Part shown: positions 53,468 to 63,950 of the stretch, in pieces
Layout: each line of letters starts with the position of its first letter
How positions within the stretch are numbered: the stretch's first letter is position 1
Assembly (NCBI GenBank): GCA_027449865.1
Contig: DAIDKV010000014.1
Span: 36,766 to 100,765, forward strand
DNA length: 64,000 nucleotides
Direction of reading: 5' to 3'
DNA from: Planctomycetales bacterium
GTDB lineage: Bacteria; Planctomycetota; Planctomycetia; Isosphaerales; Isosphaeraceae
Notes under the pieces: model-generated
Seen by the model: the letters and a program-made list of their open reading frames with translations, nothing else
Database searches by the model: none
Told to the model about the DNA's origin: nothing
Position numbers and translations under genes: made by a program

Positions 53468-53525
53468 GACCGGCCGGCGCCTCGACCCGTCCCGAATCCC
53501 GACGCCGACGATCGGACGAGCCACC

Positions 53526-54575
53526 GTGCCGAGCGAACTTTCCAAAACACCGATCCCTCCGTTCTGGCGGCGAAGAGCCGTCCGAAGGGTGTTTCTTGGC
53601 TTCGCCGTGATCCAGGTGGTGATCCTGTACGGCGTGGCCGGCTATCGATCGATCGGTTGGACCTTCGCGGATGCCTTCTTCCAGGTCATCATCTTGATCT
53701 CAGGGGTGGGGCTGGGCGAGGTCCGTCCGCTGGAGGGCCCCTTCGCGAGGGCGCACACGATCCTGGTGATCGGGCTGGGGATCAGCTCGGTGGCGTTCAC
53801 GCTGGCGGCGTTCGTCCAGGCGCTGACCGAGAGCGAACTGCTGGTCTACTTCGGACGACAACGGAAGATGAGACAGATCGAATCAATGTCGGGCCATACG
53901 ATCGTCGCCGGATACGGGCGCGTCGGGTCGCTCGTCTGCGACGAGCTGGAGGCAGCCGGCCAGCCGTTCGTCGTGGTGGATCTGGCCGCCGAGCGGACGG
54001 AGGAGTTCGAGACGCGCGGCTTCCACTGCGTCATCGGCGACGCGACCGAGGAGAAAATCCTGCAGGACGCCGGGATCTGCCGGGCACGCGTGCTGATCTC
54101 CGCGATGCCGAACGACGCGGAAAACGTCTTCATCACGCTGACGGCCCGACAGATCTGTCCCAAGCTCCTGATCATCGCGCGGGCCGAGCAGCCCAGCACA
54201 GTCCGTAAGCTCAAACACGCGGGGGCGAATCACGTGGTCCTGCCGGCGGCCATTGGCGCCCACCGGATCGTCTCCCTGGTGACGAACCCCGCGGCGGTGC
54301 AGTTCGTCGAGCTGGTCACGCAGCGAACCAGCGTCGCGATCGAAATGGACGAACTACCGATCACCCCGGATCACGCCCTTGCCGGCCGGAGCGTCCGCGA
54401 GGCCGACATCAAGCGCCGGACCGGCCTGATCGTCGTCGCGATCAAGCGAGCCGATGGTCAGCTCATCTTTCCGCCCTCGGGCGACGAGACCATCGAACCG
54501 GGCGACACGCTCGTCTTCCTCGGCCGACGGTCCCACCTGGAGCAGTTTCGGGAGCAGCTTCACAAGCCGGTGTAG
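53526..54575 (+). CDS. K+ channel with TrkA-N/RCK domains and altered filter (349 aa)
   Basis: Two transmembrane helices with a pore loop between them. The filter reads SGVGLGEV (about 59-66), where TVGYGD is usual, so Y is replaced by L, D by E and the second Thr by Gly. Then an RCK/TrkA-N domain with GYGRVG (129-134) and a C-terminal TrkA_C domain (DTLVFLGRRSHLEQF). Overall a MthK-like channel. The GTG at 53526 is chosen. Ligand-gating via NAD/Ca2+ is likely from the family; ion selectivity of this filter is uncertain. Confidence 0.9.
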   Translation: MPSELSKTPIPPFWRRRAVRRVFLGFAVIQVVILYGVAGYRSIGWTFADAFFQVIILISGVGLGEVRPLEGPFARAHTILVIGLGISSVAFTLAAFVQALTESELLVYFGRQRKMRQIESMSGHTIVAGYGRVGSLVCDELEAAGQPFVVVDLAAERTEEFETRGFHCVIGDATEEKILQDAGICRARVLISAMPNDAENVFITLTARQICPKLLIIARAEQPSTVRKLKHAGANHVVLPAAIGAHRIVSLVTNPAAVQFVELVTQRTSVAIEMDELPITPDHALAGRSVREADIKRRTGLIVVAIKRADGQLIFPPSGDETIEPGDTLVFLGRRSHLEQFREQLHKPV

Positions 54576-54673
54576 AGTGGGCCAGGAAAGGGGGCTGTTC
54601 CGCTTCAGGAGTGAAGAGGTTTCCGTCCCACGTCGCTCCCTGATAAGCTGGATTCTTCCCAGGAGGCGACAGC

Positions 54674-54919
54674 ATGACGATTCATCTGCCCACCGAGGTG
54701 GAAACATCGATCGAAGCGGTCGTTCAGAGCGGGCGATTCGCGACCGTCGACGATGCGATGACGCAAGCGGCCCGCCTGCTCCTCCTCACGATCACGCAGG
54801 AACAGTCCAGGCTTCAGCCCGTGGCACGGCCCCCTCTGCTCGGCACGATGCGGGATGCGGCCGAGGAACTGGACGAGATCGTCGCTGGTGCCATGAAGCG
54901 GCGCCGCGAGGGGCCCTGA
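54674..54919 (+). CDS. ParD/ribbon-helix-helix antitoxin-like protein (81 aa)
   Basis: MTIHLPTEVETSIEAVVQSGRF with ATVDDAMTQAARLLL is the ParD/CopG pattern: a DNA-binding strand followed by two helices. AGGAGG precedes the ATG. The C-terminal part is unrelated to a ParE-binding tail that I recognise. No ParE or other toxin gene follows; the next ORF is a different small protein. It may be an orphan antitoxin or a plain small regulator. Confidence 0.65.
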   Translation: MTIHLPTEVETSIEAVVQSGRFATVDDAMTQAARLLLLTITQEQSRLQPVARPPLLGTMRDAAEELDEIVAGAMKRRREGP

Positions 54920-54995
54920 ATGACTATTCCCGGTGCATGAGGCGCTATTAGCGTACGGTCCGCGAGAGTATGTCGACAATTTGGAAGATTCCCCG

Positions 54996-55238
54996 ATGCG
55001 AAGTGTCCAGGAACTGAAGGCGATCAAGGACCGGCGGCCTTTCGAGCCGTTCCATCTGCACCTGGCAGACGGCCGGGACATCCGGATCGTCCATCCCGAC
55101 AACGTGGCGTGGAACGCGGGCGAGGTCACCCGTCACGTCTACGTCGCCTACAAGGGCGGCGAGGAATTGCTGGACCTGACCCTGATCGTCGGGGTGCGCG
55201 TCCCGAACCCGTCCCAATTGCCGCCCGACCGGGCCTGA
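54996..55238 (+). CDS. conserved small planctomycete protein (80 aa)
   Basis: MRSVQELKAIKDRRPFEPFHLHLADGRDIRIVHPDN-type sequence: short beta-rich fold of the kind that recurs in planctomycetes. 'RPFxPFxLHLADGR' is the recognisable signature; function unknown. An upstream start at 54933 is less likely. It follows the ParD-like gene. Confidence 0.55.
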   Translation: MRSVQELKAIKDRRPFEPFHLHLADGRDIRIVHPDNVAWNAGEVTRHVYVAYKGGEELLDLTLIVGVRVPNPSQLPPDRA

Positions 55239-55420
55239 TCAAAAGGGAGGGCGGGCAGGATCTGGACTATCCCGGCCGCCTGGCGGATCGATCGTTTCCA
55301 ACCTTGGCCTGGGAGTCTTCTATCGAGAATCCTGGAGCATCCTACGGGCGATGCCGCGCCCGTGACGGTGGTACGCCCCTCGCTCGAGGTCGACATCCGA
55401 CTGAAAGGTGGGAAACCATC

Positions 55421-55591
55421 ATGGGTTATGTGTTTGAACATGGAAACGAGACGATTTGGGGGCCGAGCATCGGGGTTGCTCGCCTGCTGCTCGCTTCGAT
55501 CGCGCCCCTCGAGAATCGCCTGGGGATCAAGAGCGGGCTGACAGAATACATGTCCGATACGATTGAAGTCGATTTCGCGCAGCTCTCGTGA
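55421..55591 (+). CDS. small hypothetical protein (56 aa)
   Basis: ATG at 55421 with AGGTGGGA upstream. Predicted product MGYVFEHGNETIWGPSIGVARLLL..., no signal peptide or family motif. The helix GVARLLLASIAPLENRLG is amphipathic. It is supported only by the start signal and composition. It may be a fragment. Confidence 0.4.
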   Translation: MGYVFEHGNETIWGPSIGVARLLLASIAPLENRLGIKSGLTEYMSDTIEVDFAQLS

Positions 55592-55636
55592 TTTCTGATC
55601 GCTCTCCCCCGGAAGATCAACCTGGAGAATTCCTCC

Positions 55637-55807
55637 ATGAGAACTCTCGTCAGGCCAATCATTGTTCACCTTATGGCCTTGCTGTACTGCGGGGGCGATT
55701 CTTTTGCGGATGTCGAACGGGGCTTTCCTAATGAATGGGTAGACGAGTCCCGCCAGTTGGCCCGAACGAACATGAAACAGGTCGGAAACCCGCTGCTGAC
55801 TGGCTGA
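55637..55807 (+). CDS. small secreted peptide or gene fragment (56 aa)
   Basis: ATG at 55637 with GGAG upstream. MRTLVRPIIVHLMALLYCGGDSFAD looks like a signal peptide with a possible cut after FAD-region residues; the rest is short. This resembles the beginning of an exported protein whose body is lost, since only 56 residues remain before TGA. It precedes the tandem repeat array. Confidence 0.4.
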   Translation: MRTLVRPIIVHLMALLYCGGDSFADVERGFPNEWVDESRQLARTNMKQVGNPLLTG

Positions 55808-56241
55808 GGATCAGTCTGGCCGGTCGGCCCGACTTAATGTTGGGGAAGCTGCGGTCCTCTTACAGAAGTCGATATTTGCTATGTCCCCATTTGACTCCCT
55901 TGTCCCCATTTGACTCCCTATGTCCCCATTTGACTCCCTGTCCCCATTTGACTCCCCGCCTATGTCCCCATTTGACTCCCCGCGAAGGTCGGCAAGGTTG
56001 CATGCGCCGTTGGGCGAGCGGACATCATTAAGCTCGACCAGGCCATCAGGTTAATAGCCAGGCTCGACCCGTTGTACTCGATCGCCCCGGAACTCTGGGC
56101 GTACGCCAACAGCAGGCCGTGGCGGGCCGGACATGGGGACTGACATTGTCGGCGCGTGGTAGACCCCGCTCGAACCTGGCAAGAACCTTTCGATGGAGTG
56201 TGTTGGCCCGGCACCACATCCGTGATACGCAGTCAGGCTCC
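55808..56241. other. intergenic region with repeat array and degenerate sequence
   Basis: It contains five copies of an 18-mer (55882-55980). After the array one frame reads LDQAIRLIARLDPLYSIAPE before a stop, but it has no start and no recognisable family; it may be the remains of a gene. The stretch around 56127-56145 (GGACATGGGGACTGACATTG) partly reverses the array motif. Nothing functional is assigned. Confidence 0.45.
55882..55980. repeat. five-copy tandem array of an 18-mer (TGTCCCCATTTGACTCCC)
   Basis: Copies begin at 55882, 55901, 55921, 55939 and 55963 (steps 19, 20, 18 and 24 bases). All five match the 18-mer exactly; the linkers are T, TA, none and CGCCTA. The copies lie in the same orientation. 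Not a CRISPR array: spacers are 0-6 bases. A DNA-binding array or a repeat-mediated fragile site is possible; unknown. Confidence 0.9.
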
Positions 56242-56925
56242 CTATTTGGTGGCCTGGCTCTCCGGACTTCCCCCTTCCTTCTTGGGGGTACCGCCCTCTC
56301 GAAATGCCTCTGGGTGAAGACGGGACAACCAATCCACGAACCCGAGCGCGTCCAGACCTTTGCCCTCCTTCACCTTGACGAGGAACGGCTCGCCCTTTTC
56401 GTCTAGGCCCAGGGACAGTTTCGGATCGAAACGCGGGCCGATTAAGGTGAGGTGGGGTGTGTCGTCGTGCTCCATGCCGAAACGGATCTTGGGTGCTCCG
56501 CGCCGGTTCATGAAAGTCAGGTATGGGGATTCGTTCTCATCGGTGAGGCCGCTCACCCCCATAAGGAGACTTGGGCGGCCCGCTCGACTCCGAAAATTCA
56601 AGAAGGGTACATCGCTGTCCTCAGGGCCTCCACCCAGCCCCATGAAAACGCGAGGTGGGCCATCCTTCGGACGGAATGTTAGGAGCGGCCCGCGTTCCGT
56701 GACCTCGAAGAGGATTCTCTTCTTCCCATCCTTATCGAGTACGGCAATCTCCTCGGCCTCGATCCGTTTGGCTCCCTTGTTGCCTTGGGCCGCGACCAAG
56801 CCGAGTACAACCAGCCCTGCGAATCCTGTCAGTGAACAAAACCTCCAACCCCGATTGGTGCGCTCCACGCGATCCAATCGGTTCCGAAGGTCTTCAATCA
56901 TCGAGTCACGTTCCTCTGTTGGCAT
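56242..56925 (-). CDS. coiled-coil/membrane-anchored hypothetical protein (227 aa)
   Basis: The N-terminus (MPTEERDSMIEDLRNRLDRVER) is a short coiled coil, followed by a membrane helix (FCSLTGFAGLVVLGLVAA, about 29-46). The rest consists of short beta motifs of the type 'PxLTFxxxxGxPxxxxG' (GPLLTFRPKDGPPRVFMGLG, SPYLTFMNRRGAPKIRFG, PHLTLIGPRFDPKLSLG), a repeated beta pattern. It ends with a charged low-complexity tail. GGAAGGAG precedes the ATG. No known enzyme; likely a surface-exposed beta-repeat protein. Confidence 0.65.
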   Translation of the reverse strand: MPTEERDSMIEDLRNRLDRVERTNRGWRFCSLTGFAGLVVLGLVAAQGNKGAKRIEAEEIAVLDKDGKKRILFEVTERGPLLTFRPKDGPPRVFMGLGGGPEDSDVPFLNFRSRAGRPSLLMGVSGLTDENESPYLTFMNRRGAPKIRFGMEHDDTPHLTLIGPRFDPKLSLGLDEKGEPFLVKVKEGKGLDALGFVDWLSRLHPEAFREGGTPKKEGGSPESQATK

Positions 56926-57097
56926 GGATGGCTCCTTCCCCGTGAAGTTCCATAATCCCCAACCATCCTCATACCTGGGACACGATTGCAGGTCAATTCC
57001 GACTGAAGGGCCACAAGCACGCCCCAGGGGCGCCCGCTAAAATGTTAGCGATCATTTCATCCATGTTGCCCATCTTGACAACTGCCGATCCTCGGAC

Positions 57098-57179
57098 AAA
57101 CGCAAAAGACCCGCTGTGACCAAGGTGTGACCCCTTGATCCCATTGGGTCTTTCCCGTAAACTAAGGCTCCCTTGCCTT
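57098..57179 (-). terminator. hairpins downstream of rpsI
   Basis: On the minus strand, AAGGC-AAGGGA-GCCTT follows right after the rpsI stop and is trailed by AGTTTA. A larger stem AAAGACCC/GGGTCTTT with a TTGCGTTT tail lies beyond it (57105-57153), enclosing a nested CAAGG/CCTTG stem. One or both should terminate the rplM-rpsI operon. Confidence 0.5.
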
Positions 57180-57183
57180 TGCG

Positions 57184-57585
57184 TCACCGCTTGGAGAACT
57201 GGAAGCTCTTTCGGGCCTTTTTGTGGCCGAACTTTTTCCGCTCGACCATTCGGGCGTCGCGGGTGAGGAAGCCGGCGTCGCGGAGGGCGGAGTCGAGGTC
57301 GGGGCGGAACTCCTTGAGCGCCCGGGCCAGGCCGAGCTGGACGGCTCCCGACTGGCTGTGCTTGCCGCCGCCTCGGACGTTGACGAAGACATCCACCCGG
57401 CCGCCCATCTCGGTGAGGCTCAGCGGGGCGCGGACGTCCGTCTGCTGGACCTCCAGCGGGAAATAAACGTTGGCCTCAAGCTTGTTCACCATGAACTGCC
57501 CGGTCCCCTCGCGGATCCGGACGCGGGCCACCGACGTCTTCCGACGTCCGGTGCCCCAGATGTACTGATCAACTGCCGTCGACAT
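57184..57585 (-). CDS. rpsI: 30S ribosomal protein S9
   Basis: Standard uS9: YIWGTGRRKTSVARVRIREG at the N-terminus, VNVRGGGKHSQSGAVQLGLARAL in the middle, and the C-terminal tail GHKKARKSFQFSKR, whose terminal KR reaches the ribosomal P site. 133 residues is normal. It follows rplM after 85 bases in the conserved rplM-rpsI operon. Confidence 0.97.
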   Translation of the reverse strand: MSTAVDQYIWGTGRRKTSVARVRIREGTGQFMVNKLEANVYFPLEVQQTDVRAPLSLTEMGGRVDVFVNVRGGGKHSQSGAVQLGLARALKEFRPDLDSALRDAGFLTRDARMVERKKFGHKKARKSFQFSKR

Positions 57586-57670
57586 CAGGAACGCCCCTGG
57601 GTTTCCTCGGAATCAAATCGAAAGAGCGAACGGGCCGGCGGATGCGGGCCGGCCACTCGGTCGCGATGGA

Positions 57671-58318
57671 TCAGGACTCGGCCGACCCGGTCTCGGGCTC
57701 GGTCGGGGTGGTCGGAGGAGCCTCGAGCGCCGGCTCGGGCGTGGGTGCCGGGAGGGAAGGCTCGGGGGTGGGCGCCGGCAGCGACGGCTCGATCGCCGGG
57801 GTCGCGGCGTGGGCCGACGGAGCGGAGCCACTGGCCTTCGGGGCCGGCTCGGGGACATAGACCGCGCCCGAGGGGGTCGGTCGGCCGGCGAGCGGCTCCA
57901 GCGCGATCGGCTGCTGCGCCTGGTGCGGATGGTTCGGCCCAACGTAGAGCTTGAGCTTGTCCATCATGTGGCGGCCGATCTTGTTCTTCGGCATCATCCG
58001 CTGGATGGCCAGCTCCAGGATCCGCTCCGGCCGGCGCTGAAGGAGCTTCCAGGCGGCCTCTTCCTTCTGGCCGCCGGGGTAGCCGCTGTACCGCTGGTAC
58101 GACTTCTGCTGCCACTTCTCGCCGGTGAACACGACCTTCTCGACGTTGGTGACGATCACGTAGTCGCCGGTGTCGATGTGCGCGGTGTACGTGGGGCGGT
58201 GCTTGCCCATCAGAATCGGGGCGATCTGCGCGGCGAGGCGTCCGACGACGGCGCCCTCGGCGTCGATCACGTACCAGTGCTTGGCAAGCTCACCGGCCTT
58301 GGCTTGGTAACAGTTCAT
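57671..58318 (-). CDS. rplM: 50S ribosomal protein L13 with a C-terminal extension (215 aa)
   Basis: The uL13 core covers residues 1-145 (KHWYVIDAEGAVVGRLAAQI, GDYVIVTNVEKVVFTG, YSGYPGGQKE, KNKIGRHMMDKLKLYVGPNHPH). The start is ATG at 58318. About 65-70 residues of Pro/Ala/Glu-rich sequence follow, with two copies of PSLPAPTPE, which ordinary L13 proteins lack. The tail is acidic and probably disordered and exposed on the ribosome surface. The rest of the protein and the operon with rpsI are normal. Confidence 0.95.
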   Translation of the reverse strand: MNCYQAKAGELAKHWYVIDAEGAVVGRLAAQIAPILMGKHRPTYTAHIDTGDYVIVTNVEKVVFTGEKWQQKSYQRYSGYPGGQKEEAAWKLLQRRPERILELAIQRMMPKNKIGRHMMDKLKLYVGPNHPHQAQQPIALEPLAGRPTPSGAVYVPEPAPKASGSAPSAHAATPAIEPSLPAPTPEPSLPAPTPEPALEAPPTTPTEPETGSAES

Positions 58319-58461
58319 GATTATCAGCTTCAATCCACTCCCGACCGGGAAGTCAGGAGAAACGCGCCGGTTGTCCGGCCATCGAGGTCCATACGATTCC
58401 CACGTTGGTCGCTGGGGCGAAAGTACGATCGTACCAGGAAGCACGGTCACGTCAAGGGCAT

Positions 58462-61077
<2,616 letters not shown>

Positions 61078-61199
61078 AAGGCTTTGGCCTGGCGACACGG
61101 TCGCCGATAGGGGAGAGTCCTTTGGGTTCCTGGGTCGTCGAACGGGGACCGATCGCGGCGGGGATCGGTCCGATTCGGGAAGTCGAGTCGGCGGGCCGG

Positions 61200-62675
61200 T
61201 CAGCGGTCCTCCCGATGCTCGGCGGGCCGCTTCGGGCGTTCGGGCTCGGCGCCTGTGCCGACGGTCAGCACGCCCATCTCGGTTTCGAGTGGGACCGGGC
61301 CGTCCAGGCCGGCGACGGCCTCGGTGAAGGCTCTGGGGCTGGTGACGGGACGGTCGCCGGCCCGAAGGATGACCAGCCCCTTCTTGAGCCCGGCCGCGGC
61401 GGCGGGCGAGCCCTCCTCAACGTCGGTCACCACCACGCCGAGGGGCGAGCCTTCCAGGTCCAGGCCGATCCTTGGGCTGATCACGATGCTGGAATAATCG
61501 ACCCGGATCCCTCGCCAGGGAGAGGGCCGGTTGGTCGCGATCGCGCCCTCGACCGGGTACTTCGCCAGGACGAGCTTTCGGTCGAGAACCTGCTCGCCGC
61601 GGCGGATTTTCAGGCGGATGGTGTCGCCAGGCGAGTAAAGGCCCACGGCGAGGATCAGCGAGTGGAAGTCGTGGATCGTCTTTCCGTCGATCGCGATGAT
61701 CTCGTCGCCCATCTGGAGGAGTCCCTGACCGGCCGGGGTATTCCTGCGCACCTGGCCGACGCGGTTGCTCTCCGGCGGCATCGGGCCGACACCGAGCAGG
61801 CCGTACTCGACCTCCTTGCCCTGCCTGAGCGTCTCAACGATCCGGCGGCCGAGGGCATCCATCGGTACGGCGTAACCGGCCAGGGCATCGAAGCCGGCGG
61901 GGCTCGCCGCGGTGGTCGTCAGGCCGACGAGCTCACCCCTGCGATCGACGACCGCGCCGCCGCTCATGCCGAGGTTCAGCCGGGCGTCGAGTTGAAGGAG
62001 GGTGGGATGATTCTGGAGCGTCAGCGGCTTTCTCAAGGAGCGGGAGTAATCCTCATCGACCTCTGGCTCGATCTTGCGGGCGAAGTTCGAGAGGATGCCC
62101 CAGCTTGCCGAGGGGCTCCCGTCGTGCCGGGCGGCGTTGTACTGATTGCCGATCGCGATCAGGAACGAGCCCTTGCGGAGTCGGGATGTGTCGCCGATCG
62201 GAATGGGCCGGAGCTTCAGCGGCTCGGTGCCGGGCTCGACGACCGGGACGATCACGGCCAGATCACTCCTTGGGTCGGCCGCGAGGATCTCGGCCTCGAA
62301 CGTCCGCCCGCCGACCGCGCATCCGCGAAGGCGGTCGGCCCCCTGCACCACATGAAACGCCGTCAAGATCTCGCCGTGGTCGCCGATGACGACACCCGAG
62401 CCGTAATCAAACGAGATGAAGTCCTCACGATCGTTGTTGGCCGCGGCCGGTCGCTCTCGGCCTCGAACGGCCAGCGTTTCCTCGGGATTCGGGCCCTTGT
62501 GGCGATGGATCGCGACGACCGAGGGCTCCGCGCGCGCGATCGCGTCGCCTAGCACACTCTCGAGAGCGCCCACGATGTCGGCGGGCGTCGGCGACGCGGC
62601 CGGAGCGGGGCGATCGGACGGCGGCTGGGCCGGAAAGAGGAGGCTCAGGGCAACGATCAAGCTCATGGGAAACAT
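61200..62675 (-). CDS. HtrA-like serine protease with PDZ domains (491 aa)
   Basis: A signal peptide (LIVALSLLFPAQ) is followed by a trypsin-like domain: His in ILTAFHVVQGA, Asp in ADPRSDLAVIVP, Ser in NLGMSGGAVVDRRG, where GNSGG reads GMSGG. Two PDZ-like modules follow (MPPESNRVGQVRRNTPAG and EGSPAAAAGLKKGLVIL). Periplasmic quality-control protease by family. A start three codons later (62666) is possible. The end is Glu/Arg/Pro-rich and basic-acidic. Confidence 0.88.
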   Translation of the reverse strand: MFPMSLIVALSLLFPAQPPSDRPAPAASPTPADIVGALESVLGDAIARAEPSVVAIHRHKGPNPEETLAVRGRERPAAANNDREDFISFDYGSGVVIGDHGEILTAFHVVQGADRLRGCAVGGRTFEAEILAADPRSDLAVIVPVVEPGTEPLKLRPIPIGDTSRLRKGSFLIAIGNQYNAARHDGSPSASWGILSNFARKIEPEVDEDYSRSLRKPLTLQNHPTLLQLDARLNLGMSGGAVVDRRGELVGLTTTAASPAGFDALAGYAVPMDALGRRIVETLRQGKEVEYGLLGVGPMPPESNRVGQVRRNTPAGQGLLQMGDEIIAIDGKTIHDFHSLILAVGLYSPGDTIRLKIRRGEQVLDRKLVLAKYPVEGAIATNRPSPWRGIRVDYSSIVISPRIGLDLEGSPLGVVVTDVEEGSPAAAAGLKKGLVILRAGDRPVTSPRAFTEAVAGLDGPVPLETEMGVLTVGTGAEPERPKRPAEHREDR

Positions 62676-62744
62676 CCTGGAGATTCGATCGGGCGGCGGG
62701 ACGCCCTGCCTCCATCATTTCCGGTTCCCGGCCGGGTCGCAACC

Positions 62745-63860
62745 TCAACCGGACGGCCGCCCCGATGGCGGGACTCGAATCGCGCCTCTGCGATGCTCGA
62801 GCAGCCATCGATAGAAGGCAGGATCGTTGTAGGTCCGCGTCCACGAATCGTGGCCGACGCTCGGGTAGATCGTCAACCGGGCCTCGCCGCCCGCAGAACG
62901 GATCGCCTCAATCATCCGCTCCGACTCCGACGGCGGGACGATCCTGTCGGCGCCGCCGTGGAAAGCCCAGGTCGGGACCTCGCGCAGGCGGTCGGCCCAG
63001 GCCGGATCGCCCCGCCCGCAGATCGGCGCAATCGCCGCGAACCGGCCCGGCTGGCGGAAAGTGAGCTCCCAGGTCCCGTTCCCGCCCATGCTGTTGCCGG
63101 TCAGGTAGACGCGATTCCGATCGATCCGGAACCGAGCGGCGACCTCATCCAGCACGACCTCCAGCGCAGGGATTTGCCAAAGCCACTCCGAAATCTGCGG
63201 GGCAACCACCACGAACGGGAGACCACCCGACTCCTCGACCCGTCTCGGCAAGCCCTGGCGACGGACCAGATTGATGTCGTCGCCCGACTCGCCCCGGCCG
63301 TGCAAGGCCAGGATCATCGGCCATCGTCGGAACGACCGATAATATCCTTTCGGCAGGTAGACCAGGTAAACGAGCCCGGAGGCCGTCCGGCCCGATCGGA
63401 CCGTCACGATCATCGGATATTGCCCGACCTGCGTCTGATCGATCGCGACGCCAAGCCCGACCGCGAAAACCGCGATCCCGACGGACCGCCAGTTCCCTGG
63501 CTTGCCCGGTCGAGAGCCGATCGCCAGAGTAAGGATCAGCACGTCAACCGCGACCACCCACCCGGCGCCGGTGGCGATCTGACCCAGGATCGGCCTTGGT
63601 CCCTGCCCTCGTGCGAGCCGGTACAGGTCGAGCGCGATCAAGCCTGAGCCGAGCGCGATGGCTGCGATCCGGGCTGCTCGTCCCCATCGGCCGCTCAGGA
63701 GCCAGAGGCCGCCCAGCAATTCCAGGTCGGCCCGGAGAAGAAGCATCCAGTCGGCCTCGCGGGCCGAGACGACGAGGTCGTGCCCGTCGGCCGCGCCTGC
63801 GACAAGGAGCAGGCCGCCGATCATCGCGATCCCGATCGATCGGCCCTTATCCAGAAGCAA
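62745..63860 (-). CDS. membrane-anchored alpha/beta hydrolase (esterase-like, 371 aa)
   Basis: The first ~150 residues hold four hydrophobic segments in a DoxX/MauE-like arrangement (GIAMIGGLLLVAGAADG, LLLRADLELLGGLWLLSG, IAAIALGSGLIALDLYRLA). The rest is an esterase of the PHB-depolymerase/poly-ester type (PMILALHGRGESGDD, TGNSMGGNGTWEL with the nucleophile Ser, GGADRIVPPSES with the Asp, SVGHDSW with the His). Such a fusion places a hydrolase active site at the outer face of the membrane. Substrate unknown. Confidence 0.85.
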   Translation of the reverse strand: MLLDKGRSIGIAMIGGLLLVAGAADGHDLVVSAREADWMLLLRADLELLGGLWLLSGRWGRAARIAAIALGSGLIALDLYRLARGQGPRPILGQIATGAGWVVAVDVLILTLAIGSRPGKPGNWRSVGIAVFAVGLGVAIDQTQVGQYPMIVTVRSGRTASGLVYLVYLPKGYYRSFRRWPMILALHGRGESGDDINLVRRQGLPRRVEESGGLPFVVVAPQISEWLWQIPALEVVLDEVAARFRIDRNRVYLTGNSMGGNGTWELTFRQPGRFAAIAPICGRGDPAWADRLREVPTWAFHGGADRIVPPSESERMIEAIRSAGGEARLTIYPSVGHDSWTRTYNDPAFYRWLLEHRRGAIRVPPSGRPSG

Positions 63861-63950
63861 ACTTAGGAATAGGCCGAGGATAACTTCCCGGTCTCGGTTC
63901 GAGTATGATAGCCGGCCTCGGGCCAGGTCGGGATCATCAGGGAGGGCCGA

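Noticed and set aside
55109..55591. A 160-residue frame covering the small ORF at 55421
   Set aside because: The upstream part is another frame of the 80-residue gene; only the ATG at 55421 has a ribosome-binding site.
55882..55980. CRISPR array at the 18-mer repeats
   Set aside because: The gaps between copies are 0 to 6 bases, far too short for spacers, and no cas genes are present.
55985..56144. Possible pseudogene after the tandem array
   Set aside because: One frame reads as a plausible peptide but has no start, a stop directly upstream and no recognisable family.
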